This document shows positions 54,563-62,560 of a stretch of 64,000 nucleotides of DNA, one piece after another. The position numbers and the translations under genes are program-made. This DNA comes from SZUA-309 sp965215995 (lineage in GTDB: Bacteria > Pseudomonadota > Gammaproteobacteria > Pseudomonadales > Azotimanducaceae): the NCBI GenBank assembly GCA_965215995.1, contig OZ244128.1, forward strand, positions 4,278,001-4,342,000. The letters are read 5' to 3'. Every line of letters starts with the position of its first letter. Within the stretch, counting starts at the first letter, position 1. A model generated the notes under the pieces. It was not told the origin of the DNA, did not search any database, and saw nothing but the letters and a program-made list of their open reading frames with translations.

Positions 54563-55603
54563 CTAGTCCAGTGCTGACGCGACGATCTCGTACCACGCGG
54601 ACCACTCCCCAGCTGGTTCGATTACCTCGAGCCCAGGATCGGGTTGGTCCGCTCCGATGAGATTAAAGGCGTTGGGCATTCCCGTGTGCGGTTCGATGGA
54701 AGCCGTGGAAAGTCCGGGGGGAGTATAGAAAACCGCGGATCTGAACTCTCGGCTCGACAGTATGGATACTGCAGCCCGGTTGTCCCGATCTACAACTCGG
54801 CCCAGCAGGCGAGGCAGTTCACTTCCGTCTTCGCGAAAGCTGAACCAGTGGTTTCGGATGGCTCCCTGTTTCGTGTTCAGATTGATCTCAATATCACCTA
54901 TTGGTAGTGGCCGGCGAGGCCAATCAGTCGGGCCGATACGTGCAACGTGCGCGGGGGGGTTGAACAGAATGGTCCATTGCAAGTCGGCTGGAATCTCGAC
55001 CTCGCATTGATTCTGGCACCCCTTGGAGCCCAGTGGCGTCGGGAAGTAAGGGTGAAAACCGAGCCCGAATGGCATGGGTTTATCGCCTTCATTTCTAACG
55101 CTGACTTCAGTCCGCAGACGACCGCTCAGCAGCTGTATCTTCAGGGAGATGCTGAATGCATACGGCCATTCATCCGGACCGATCTCATCCAGTAAGCTGC
55201 TCAATGCCGTCTGCGCCCATGCACCGTCGGATGGAGATGCACCCATTTCGACCACGCGCCATTCTCGCCTTCGCACTACACCGTGCATTGCATTTCCTGT
55301 AGCGGGATCAGGAACGAGGCGAATCGTTTCTCCATTGAATGTGAAACTGTCCCCGCTGACTCGCCCGGGGTACGGGAAAAGAACACCCGAGCCCCACCGA
55401 GTCGGGAGCTCGCGCAGAGTCGCCATATCCGGTGGGCTCGCCAGCACTTCGGTAACGCGGCCTGCAACATTCGTCTGGAATCGACAGATGTTGCTGCCGA
55501 TCGCTGGAACTATGTAGACGGTCGAGCCGGATGACGGTTCACGCAGGACTACCACTGGTTCGTCACCTAGTGTGTCCATGTATGCTTCTGGTTGCTGGCT
55601 CAC
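54563..55603 (-). CDS. aldose 1-epimerase-like mutarotase
   Basis: About 346 residues of the galactose-mutarotase fold. Residues at the active site are the His in GNAMHGVVRRREW, the His in LGFHPYFP, and the Glu in GLEVIEPAG. It would speed interconversion of sugar anomers so that the dehydrogenase receives the beta form. The GTG at 55603 was chosen since GAAGGG precedes it by 9 bases; an ATG at 55579 is also possible. It begins 16 bases after the SDR gene stop, so they form an operon. Confidence 0.85.
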   Translation of the reverse strand: MSQQPEAYMDTLGDEPVVVLREPSSGSTVYIVPAIGSNICRFQTNVAGRVTEVLASPPDMATLRELPTRWGSGVLFPYPGRVSGDSFTFNGETIRLVPDPATGNAMHGVVRRREWRVVEMGASPSDGAWAQTALSSLLDEIGPDEWPYAFSISLKIQLLSGRLRTEVSVRNEGDKPMPFGLGFHPYFPTPLGSKGCQNQCEVEIPADLQWTILFNPPAHVARIGPTDWPRRPLPIGDIEINLNTKQGAIRNHWFSFREDGSELPRLLGRVVDRDNRAAVSILSSREFRSAVFYTPPGLSTASIEPHTGMPNAFNLIGADQPDPGLEVIEPAGEWSAWYEIVASALD

Positions 55604-55619
55604 CTTGGAGAACCCTTCG

Positions 55620-56483
55620 TCACCCGCGATTGGGATTGGACACCAGATTTCTCCAGCTGTACTGGGGCCGATAGCCGAGTTCACGCTTGGCTTTCGCGGA
55701 TGTGATCGGCCCCTGGTGACCAGTGAGCCCGGACGCGACACGCTCGCTGCCTGGAAATCGTTTCGGAAACTCGATGCTCAATGGTTCGAGGCTCAGCGCA
55801 TCATCGGCCGTAATGAAGAAGCGGTCGTGAGCGATGCCTTCAATCTCAAGTGCCAGTCTAACGGCCCTGGCATAGTCTCTTGCATCTACGTACGCGAATA
55901 TTCCGAATCCCCCGGTCTTTTTCAGCATGGCAGGAACCAGCTTATCGTAGTCCTCAGGAACTAGAACGGTTGTTGGTCTCAGTGAGATGGTGGTTATTCC
56001 GGCTCGGCGGGTCGCCGCCGCCAGGACTTCCTCTCCGAGCCATTTGGACAGCCCATAGGCATCCTGAGGCCGTAAGGGATGTTGCTCGTCCATGGGCATA
56101 TAGTCTGGAATCATGGGGCTCGAACGGAACGCAAACCCAAGAGATGAACCGCTTCCACTGTAGATGATGCGGCTGACGTTGTTTCTTATTCCAGTTTCTA
56201 CCACATTGAAGGTGCTGGTCATGTTGTTTGCGAAAACTGTTTCTGGTTCGATTCCTACCGGCGAAGGTATCGCCGCTAGGTGTACGATTGCTTCCACGTC
56301 GGCGAGCAGTGGATCGATTGCAGAGGGCAAAGTTAGATCCACAACACGATATTCGATGCCGTCGATAGCACGGTCACCCGGATCGTTCAGGTCGGCTACG
56401 ATAATCTGGTAGTCTGGACAAAGCTCTCGGACGACCCATTGGCCGACCCGCCCGGTACCGCCGGTTATCAGGATTTTAGTCAT
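55620..56483 (-). CDS. extended SDR sugar dehydrogenase (NAD-dependent epimerase/dehydratase family)
   Basis: A 287-residue extended SDR: Rossmann GGTGRVG at residues 8-14, HLAAIPSP, the catalytic Ser in YSGSGSS, and YGLSK (Tyr143, Lys147). Overall form resembles uronate dehydrogenases that oxidise C1 of a sugar to a lactone with NAD. In this cluster it is the candidate first oxidation step. First gene of a minus-strand operon with the mutarotase. Confidence 0.85.
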   Translation of the reverse strand: MTKILITGGTGRVGQWVVRELCPDYQIIVADLNDPGDRAIDGIEYRVVDLTLPSAIDPLLADVEAIVHLAAIPSPVGIEPETVFANNMTSTFNVVETGIRNNVSRIIYSGSGSSLGFAFRSSPMIPDYMPMDEQHPLRPQDAYGLSKWLGEEVLAAATRRAGITTISLRPTTVLVPEDYDKLVPAMLKKTGGFGIFAYVDARDYARAVRLALEIEGIAHDRFFITADDALSLEPLSIEFPKRFPGSERVASGLTGHQGPITSAKAKRELGYRPQYSWRNLVSNPNRG

Positions 56484-56664
56484 TCGTCGAAGCGGAGTGC
56501 CCCAGCCATTGTGGCAGAGCGTTTGGCACCGTTACGCCTGCCTGGTAATCCAGAACCAGGGACGGGAACTGACCAATGCAGTGAACACGCTCCTGTCCCA
56601 CCCTGCTTCTTCATTCAACGTCGCCCTGCTTGACATGCGTGCAGAGTATACGATGAAATCCGTT

Positions 56665-56687
56665 ATTAGCACAATTGGTGCGCTAAT
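56665..56687. promoter_or_regulatory. shared regulon motif, site 4 (SDR/lactonase divergent promoter)
   Basis: ATTAGC and GCTAAT are separated by 11 bases, with GCACAATTGGTGCG inside. The AGCA...GGTGCG core is like the site at 60866. It lies between the divergent SDR and lactonase genes and could serve both. Confidence 0.45.
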
Positions 56688-56834
56688 TGGTCCGGTCGTG
56701 ATGTCCTTTTCACGCGAGGACCCATTTCAGGTTCGCCGTGTGCGGCGCCGCGTTGTCACATGGTCCTGGTATAGCGTGAAAACCTTTTGCAGATCACGGG
56801 CAGTTATTCAGGTAACGAGATGGTAGGTGATTGT

Positions 56835-57908
56835 ATGTCCCGACTGTTCGTTGGAACGTTTCGGCGACTTGGTGGCAAGGGTATTTACGCTGTGGAGTTG
56901 GATACCCAGGCCCTGCAGTTCGGAAAGGTTGATGTCGCAGTCGAATGTCTTGATCCGACATACTTAACTCTCGGTGCCAGCGGGCGCGTGCTTTATTCGG
57001 TGGGAGCTGCCGACCTCGAGACGCGACAGGGGCTCATGCTCGCGTACAGGGTAGAACCAGCTTCGGGAAGCCTCGTTGAAATCGATCGTCGTGAGACGGG
57101 TGGGAGTGCAGCGTGCCACATTGCATTTGCTGAATCGGCAAACGTGGTGGCGGTTGCGAATTATCTCGGTGGCAGCATCTGTGCCGCCTCGATTGAAGGG
57201 CATGGTGGATTCAGCGGAGCTGTCCAGTCGATCCCCCATTCTGGGGCTTCTGTGCATCCGGTACGTCAGACCGGCCCACATCCTCATTCTGTGACTTTCG
57301 ATCCGGCTGGAAGGCGTGCAATCGCTTGTGATCTCGGAACTGACCAGCTGCTGCAGTATGAGATCTCCGACGTCGATAACGCCCCTCTGATCGCACAGCC
57401 ACGAGGTTTTGAGTGCAAGCGAGGGACAGGACCTCGGCATCTGGTGTTCCATCCTTCGGGCTCGTTGGTCTACGTAGTGAATGAACTAGCATCATCAGTC
57501 TCGGGATATCGATACACGCCGGACGAGGGGCTAGAGGCTGAGATCGGTACCTGGTCAACCTTACCGAGTGGCTGGAGCGGGGCTAACTTACCTGCAGCTA
57601 TCCGGATTGGCCCCTCTGGGGATAGGCTTTATGTGTCGAATCGAGGACACAATTCAATTGCTACCTTCGTTATCGATTCAGTGACAGGCAACCTCAAGCC
57701 AGAAGGACTTGCCTCCAGCGGCGGGAGTATTCCGCGTGATCTGGCACTGACGCCCGATGGTATGGCTTTGGTGGTGGCAAACCAGGAATCCGGCTCGTTG
57801 GTGGCACTGCCCATTGATCCTGCCACGGGGATTCCGGGTGAGGTGGCCGCCCGTGTCGAGATTCCTGGAGCCGTGTCGGTAGTTTTCGAGCCTCGCGGAT
57901 TGGGCTGA
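56835..57908 (+). CDS. seven-bladed beta-propeller lactonase (YbhE/Pgl family)
   Basis: A 357-residue lactonase of the 6-phosphogluconolactonase YbhE type. Blade repeats are visible (LFVGTFRRLGGKGIYAVELD, HIAFAESANVVAVANYLGG, PHSVTFDPAGRRAIACDLG, RHLVFHPSGSLVYVVNELAS, ALTPDGMALVVANQESG). It would open the sugar lactone made by the SDR. Start at ATG 56835 because homology begins there. Divergent from the SDR gene. Confidence 0.9.
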   Translation: MSRLFVGTFRRLGGKGIYAVELDTQALQFGKVDVAVECLDPTYLTLGASGRVLYSVGAADLETRQGLMLAYRVEPASGSLVEIDRRETGGSAACHIAFAESANVVAVANYLGGSICAASIEGHGGFSGAVQSIPHSGASVHPVRQTGPHPHSVTFDPAGRRAIACDLGTDQLLQYEISDVDNAPLIAQPRGFECKRGTGPRHLVFHPSGSLVYVVNELASSVSGYRYTPDEGLEAEIGTWSTLPSGWSGANLPAAIRIGPSGDRLYVSNRGHNSIATFVIDSVTGNLKPEGLASSGGSIPRDLALTPDGMALVVANQESGSLVALPIDPATGIPGEVAARVEIPGAVSVVFEPRGLG

Positions 57909-57954
57909 ACGGATAGCTGGAGTCGGAACGGCATCGAGAGTTCCCGCCTGCGGG

Positions 57955-59472
57955 TCAGGATGGTCTACCAAGTTCATTTGTAGCAGACCTGCTTCTTGCC
58001 TCGATCGTCGAAATAATTTCTCTGTGCTGAGCAGCGGTAAGCCGATAGCCGCGGTAGCAGAGCAAAGAAAGTACTGCGAAACTTGCCATAAAGGGCCCTG
58101 CCACGAGTCCAAGGCGGGTCAACGTCGCATCATCGAGCTGTCCTGGTACGGATTCGAATGGCAAACGAATGTACGCATCCAGGAGAATACCGGCGAATAC
58201 GTGCCCGAAGGAGTTGGAGGCTTTGGCGAAAAAAGCCCGGGTGGAGTAGTAGAGCCCTTCCTGACGCAGCCCGGTGATCATCTCGTTCTCGTCGATTACG
58301 TCGCCGATCATCGCCAGAATCGCAACAGCCGAAACGCCAATCGTAAACAAGAATGCTCCGGCATTTGCGAGCAGCAATGGCAGTAGTAACGGATCGCCGT
58401 TGTCCGGCATCAAGCCTAAAAGCCGCAGGGTGACCGGAAGTTGAGCGAAAACCGTCATTGCACCCAAAGCCCCTAGGACGATGGGTTTGCGGTCGTATCG
58501 TCGCATCAGGATCGGCGATGCTAGAGCTCCAAGTGCGCCCATCGGACCAGTAGCTAAGCCGAACCAGCGCATCTGCTCCGGCTTGAGTTCCCAGAAATAG
58601 GTGTTGATGAACACCGAAAGCGTGTCATATATGCCGCTCGCAATCATAAAAAAGAAGAAGCCGGCTATAAGGACAACATAGTTACGGTTGCGGAACGTGC
58701 TGGCTATCGATCTGATGAGAAGCATTGCCGACACCCGCTCATTGGATGGAGGAGCTTGCGTTAGTCTGGCCACGTGCTTGTACGTGAATCCTGCGCAGCT
58801 CCAGATAGCGATAATCACTGTCGCGCAGGCGAAAAGAACCATCGGCGTATATGCCGCAGGGTCGAGGTGTCCGGGAACCAGCTGCCCGTCGGTGGCTCTG
58901 ACGCGATCACCGGCGAAGAAGAACGACCATGTGATGAACGCGATCGATGCTCCGGCAATCACACCGATGATCTGGTTCGTGCTGAACAGCTGGGAGCGCT
59001 GGAACTGGTCCTTGGATAACTCCCCTCCCAACGCAAGATGCGGTACCTGGTAGAGCGTGAGAAACACCCGGCTAGAGATGGTGGTGATTGCCAGCCACGC
59101 GAAAAGTCCCAGCTGATTGGTGCTTTCAGTTAGCACGTCGGGCGGGTTGAAAATACAGTAGAGCATGGCTGCCAGTGGTACTGGCGCTGCGAACAGAAAA
59201 GGATGACGTCTACCGTGTCTGCCGCGCCAGCGATCAGAGATTACGCCGACGACCGGATCCGTCAGGGCATCGCCAATAAGAGCAAGCATGATTGCAATGC
59301 CGATCAGCGTGTTCGACAGCCCGATAACCTGGTTATAAAAGATGGTGACGAAGGTGTTGAACAGTGAGTTGTACACTGATTCGGCCACCTGGCCAGAGCC
59401 GAAAGCGAGTTTGGTGCCCAGCGTCAGGCGTTCAGTCTCTCGCGCGTCAGTGGAGTCGCTTCTTGATGCCAT
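57955..59472 (-). CDS. GPH-family symporter of the sugar cluster
   Basis: A 505-residue importer with 12 helices and GPH signatures (LTDPVVGVISDRWRGRHGRRHPFLF, and GDVIDENEMITGLRQEGLYY in the second half). This is the same family as YihO, the putative sulfoquinovoside importer of E. coli (family knowledge). It is the only transporter in the cluster and probably brings in the glycoside substrate. Confidence 0.9.
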   Translation of the reverse strand: MASRSDSTDARETERLTLGTKLAFGSGQVAESVYNSLFNTFVTIFYNQVIGLSNTLIGIAIMLALIGDALTDPVVGVISDRWRGRHGRRHPFLFAAPVPLAAMLYCIFNPPDVLTESTNQLGLFAWLAITTISSRVFLTLYQVPHLALGGELSKDQFQRSQLFSTNQIIGVIAGASIAFITWSFFFAGDRVRATDGQLVPGHLDPAAYTPMVLFACATVIIAIWSCAGFTYKHVARLTQAPPSNERVSAMLLIRSIASTFRNRNYVVLIAGFFFFMIASGIYDTLSVFINTYFWELKPEQMRWFGLATGPMGALGALASPILMRRYDRKPIVLGALGAMTVFAQLPVTLRLLGLMPDNGDPLLLPLLLANAGAFLFTIGVSAVAILAMIGDVIDENEMITGLRQEGLYYSTRAFFAKASNSFGHVFAGILLDAYIRLPFESVPGQLDDATLTRLGLVAGPFMASFAVLSLLCYRGYRLTAAQHREIISTIEARSRSATNELGRPS

Positions 59473-59691
59473 GTTTAGACTAAATCCGGCTGAAGTCGAC
59501 GATTAGGTGGCTACAGCCTAGGACTTTTGTCACTTGCCTTGCTCCGCATCAGCATGAGTGTCAACGCACGCCAGCTGCGCAACGTGTGGCTGGCGCTCGA
59601 GCATCGAAATCGGCGCGCTTGCTCCTGAGTAAGCCAAAACGCACCTGATGTCTGGGTTGGGTGGCTCATCAGCCGGGAAGCCGGAGCCTTC

Positions 59692-60834
59692 CTACCAGTC
59701 GCCGACGCCTCCGTCAGCGAGTACGGGATGGCGGACGTCACGCGGCTTGAACGGGAATCGCTGAGCAAGTGATTCGTCAAATCGGACGCCGAGCCCGGGG
59801 GCTTTGGGCAATGCGAAGTAGCCGTCTTCGATTGTGAGTGGCTCGACGAGCATCTCATCCCATATCTCCCGATCCCGAGCTTGGATTGCGGATTCCTGAA
59901 TCAGAAAATTCGGGGTACAGGCAGCAATGTGGAGACTCGCGAGCGTAACGATTGGTCCCCGCGGATTATGGGGGGCCATCTGCATGAAGTAGGTCTCGGC
60001 TACTGCCGCAATTCTACGCGTTTCGGATATCCCGCCCGCGTGACCGAGATCTGGCTGAAGCACGGCCACCGCCTGCTTCTCGATGATTTCACGGAAGTCC
60101 CAGCGGTTGTATTCCCGCTCACCTGTTGCGAGCGGGATGGGGCTTGAACGTGTTACTGTCAGCAATGCATCGACGTTGCGGGGCGGGACAGGCTCCTCGA
60201 AGAACAATATGTCGAGGGGTGCTATTGCTTTGGCTATTTCGAGAGCCACATGTGGAGTTTGCTTGCCATGCGCATCAACCATTAAGGCTATGTCAGGACC
60301 GACTGCATCACGTACGGCCGCAACGTTCTCGTAAGTTAAGGCTGCTGCTTTGGCGTCCCGCACAGTCTCTGGAGTTCCTGGGACCTGGAGTTTCAGGGCT
60401 CGGTAGCCTTCGTCCACCAGCGCAAGACTGCGTTCAACTACCTCGCCAGTCTGATTTCCGATCGGGTGGGAGTACATCCAAATCCGATCGCGCACAGCGC
60501 CACCGAGGAGTTGCCAGACAGGGACGCCGAGACGTTTGCCGGCAATATCCCATAGGCCCTGATCAATCGCGCTGAGAGCCGTCGACTGGATGATTCCACC
60601 GCGATGGAAACTGTTTCGGTACAAAACCTGCCAGTGTCGCTCGATCTGGCTGTCATCCTTACCGACAAGATACTCGGAGAAATCCTCGATAGCGCCGACA
60701 ATTGCGCGTGACTTGTGAGGCACGGTTCCTTCTCCGTACCCCTCCACACCGTCGGCAGTTCTCAAACGGACAATGACCATGTTGCCGTGCCCCAGGCTGA
60801 CAATGAATGGTTTGACTTCGACTATCGCTGCCAT
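59692..60834 (-). CDS. enolase-superfamily sugar-acid dehydratase (D-galactonate dehydratase-like)
   Basis: A 380-residue mandelate racemase/enolase-group enzyme closely following the DgoD pattern (FHRGGIIQSTALSAIDQGLW). Metal ligands are Asp187 (MVDAHGK), Glu213 (FFEEPV) and Glu239 (ATGERE); His189 and His289 (MAPHNPRGP) act as acid/base. It would convert an aldonate to its 2-keto-3-deoxy form, the step before the aldolase. Placed alone on the minus strand behind motif site 2. Confidence 0.88.
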   Translation of the reverse strand: MAAIVEVKPFIVSLGHGNMVIVRLRTADGVEGYGEGTVPHKSRAIVGAIEDFSEYLVGKDDSQIERHWQVLYRNSFHRGGIIQSTALSAIDQGLWDIAGKRLGVPVWQLLGGAVRDRIWMYSHPIGNQTGEVVERSLALVDEGYRALKLQVPGTPETVRDAKAAALTYENVAAVRDAVGPDIALMVDAHGKQTPHVALEIAKAIAPLDILFFEEPVPPRNVDALLTVTRSSPIPLATGEREYNRWDFREIIEKQAVAVLQPDLGHAGGISETRRIAAVAETYFMQMAPHNPRGPIVTLASLHIAACTPNFLIQESAIQARDREIWDEMLVEPLTIEDGYFALPKAPGLGVRFDESLAQRFPFKPRDVRHPVLADGGVGDW

Positions 60835-60865
60835 GAGTGTAGATCCCCTCGGCCTATAAATTTCT

Positions 60866-60889
60866 AATAAAGCAAATACGGTGCGAAAT
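60866..60889. promoter_or_regulatory. shared regulon motif, site 2 (dehydratase promoter)
   Basis: AATAAAGCAAATACG followed by GTGCGAAAT, 32 bases upstream of the dehydratase start. It matches site 1 at 18 of the first 24-25 positions, counted by eye. Confidence 0.5.
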
Positions 60890-61096
60890 ATGAATTAGAT
60901 AGACGTCGTACATTCGTGTCAATGGTTGGCGTTTGCTAACACCACTCGCATAGTCGCGTCGATGTCGGGTGCAGACCGACTTCGCACCCGTCAGGAACTG
61001 CCAGCACTTCGCTGGTTCCGGCGTGTCCAGGCGAGTGGGGCTGGCGATGGGTGCGTCCACACAACCCTCAGCCAGGCCCACTGAGTACGTCAACAG

Positions 61097-61828
61097 CTAG
61101 AAGAACAAAGAACCGGCGGCCGGCTGAAACCGGCGAAACGCCTCGGCGACTCTGCATCCGCTGAGATCACCGATATTGCGGGCTTCCATACCCCGGAGTT
61201 CTCCCTGGACAGGCCACCGCTCCAGCAATCCTGGTTGTGTATCCCGGAAACATTCCAGAGCCTTTAGTTTGCGCTCCCATATCTCCGTAATGTCGATATA
61301 CGTATCGGGGATGAAACCGTTTATCGGTGCGCTAACAAGGTCTGGCTCGAAAAAGAAGAACTTAGGTCTGGGGATGGGCGCGCGCAGATTAGTGGCTCGT
61401 GCCCTGGCGACTCCCCAGGCGCGAATGACTGTCTCGCCAACAGTCTGGTGGTCTTGATTGGTGGGCTCGTATGTCCAGTGAGTCAGCACTATTTCAGGAT
61501 TGAAGGTGCAAATCAGATCTGCGTAAGTTTCGAGTCTCTCACTATCGATAACCAAAGGGTTGTCGTCGAGGTCAAGAAACTCGATGTCAACGCCGAGAAT
61601 CTCAGCCGATTTGCTGGCCTCCTGCCGTCGAACAGCCTTCACCGATTGAATAGTTGAAGCCGGATCTTTCCAGAGAGGAACCGACTCGCCACGTTCCCCA
61701 AACGTAGCGCAAACCACTTTGACTCTCGCGCCTCTTGCTGCATAGGCAGCAGCTGTACCTCCTGCCCTGAAGCACCAGTCTGCGGCATGTGCCACGAACA
61801 CGAGAACACTTGAAGTTGCACTTAGCAT
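61097..61828 (-). CDS. PIG-L/LmbE-family protein lacking the usual catalytic Asp
   Basis: A 243-residue PIG-L fold protein in the sugar cluster. The AHPDDE motif reads AHAADW (residues 13-18): the metal His14 and Asp17 remain, but the residue normally serving as general base (first Asp of the pair, by MshB numbering from memory) is Ala. The second motif has NQDHQTVG (His127). It may use another base, or have a different or no deacetylase activity. No signal peptide. Its role in the pathway is unknown. Confidence 0.8.
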   Translation of the reverse strand: MLSATSSVLVFVAHAADWCFRAGGTAAAYAARGARVKVVCATFGERGESVPLWKDPASTIQSVKAVRRQEASKSAEILGVDIEFLDLDDNPLVIDSERLETYADLICTFNPEIVLTHWTYEPTNQDHQTVGETVIRAWGVARARATNLRAPIPRPKFFFFEPDLVSAPINGFIPDTYIDITEIWERKLKALECFRDTQPGLLERWPVQGELRGMEARNIGDLSGCRVAEAFRRFQPAAGSLFF

Positions 61829-62560
61829 GGCAGTCTACTCTCCTACTTGTTGGTAAATCACAGTAAATGCCGATAACACCACCGGCCGGTATGAGTGCGA
61901 TCTGGTCAACGGCCGTTATGCAATGTTGGGCCGCGGAATCAATTTCGATGCGATGACCTTTTCTAAGCGGCTTGGGCCAAAGAATGCCAATGAGATGCGG
62001 CAGAAGGATGCGCAAATAGCATAAGGGCTCTCCTCGGTGCTCCAGGGTTGCCTGGAGCGTGCTTCAGCTGAACAATCCATCACGGAAAGCGATTAAAGAT
62101 CATAGATTGCGCTATATGCAACTTTGTAGCCAAGATTGCAGGCATGACAACCTGTGCAATCAGTTATGAAGATCCTTTCCCGGTTGACCGCCAAAGAAAC
62201 GTGCCGAATAATGCACCTAAATCGCAAATAATGACTTCAACGTGTGGGTCGGTGCGAGTCTCCGAAGTTTGTGCGCCTGCTGCGCTCTGTTCACCCATCG
62301 GCAGAATGAGCGCCAACGGCTTCAGAAGATGAGCCCTCGCAGTCATACGCATGGCGATGCGGATCGTCTCGTCCCTTGAAGCGGTGTTCCGTACAGAGAT
62401 TGCGTTGACTGGCAAGCATGCTGGTGCGGGATCTGGGTTCTACCCGTCGGTACCTGCCGAATGCCGGCTTCCGGAGTGCATGTCCCTGTGACGCAAGCCA
62501 GCGATGACCACGTCGGAAATCAGCAGACAGACCGATTGATAGCCATTGTTGAGGAAGATG
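61829..62560. other. long intergenic region before the second GH31 gene
   Basis: About 730 bases without a supportable gene. It holds a 7-bp hairpin at 62040-62057 (CTCCAGG/CCTGGAG) and motif site 3 at 62207-62229. Small open frames on both strands here look like chance. Confidence 0.45.
62207..62229. promoter_or_regulatory. shared regulon motif, site 3 (second GH31 upstream region)
   Basis: AATAATGCACCTA, identical to site 1 for 13 bases, then AATCGCAAAT. It lies 332 bases before the GH31 start. Confidence 0.5.

Noticed and set aside
59692..60834. Simple D-galactose/D-galactonate (dgo) operon
   Set aside because: The dehydratase fits DgoD, but there is no KDGal kinase or DgoA-type aldolase, and the GH31 enzymes belong to the YihQ clade, so a neutral galactose route is less likely. 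It is not excluded.
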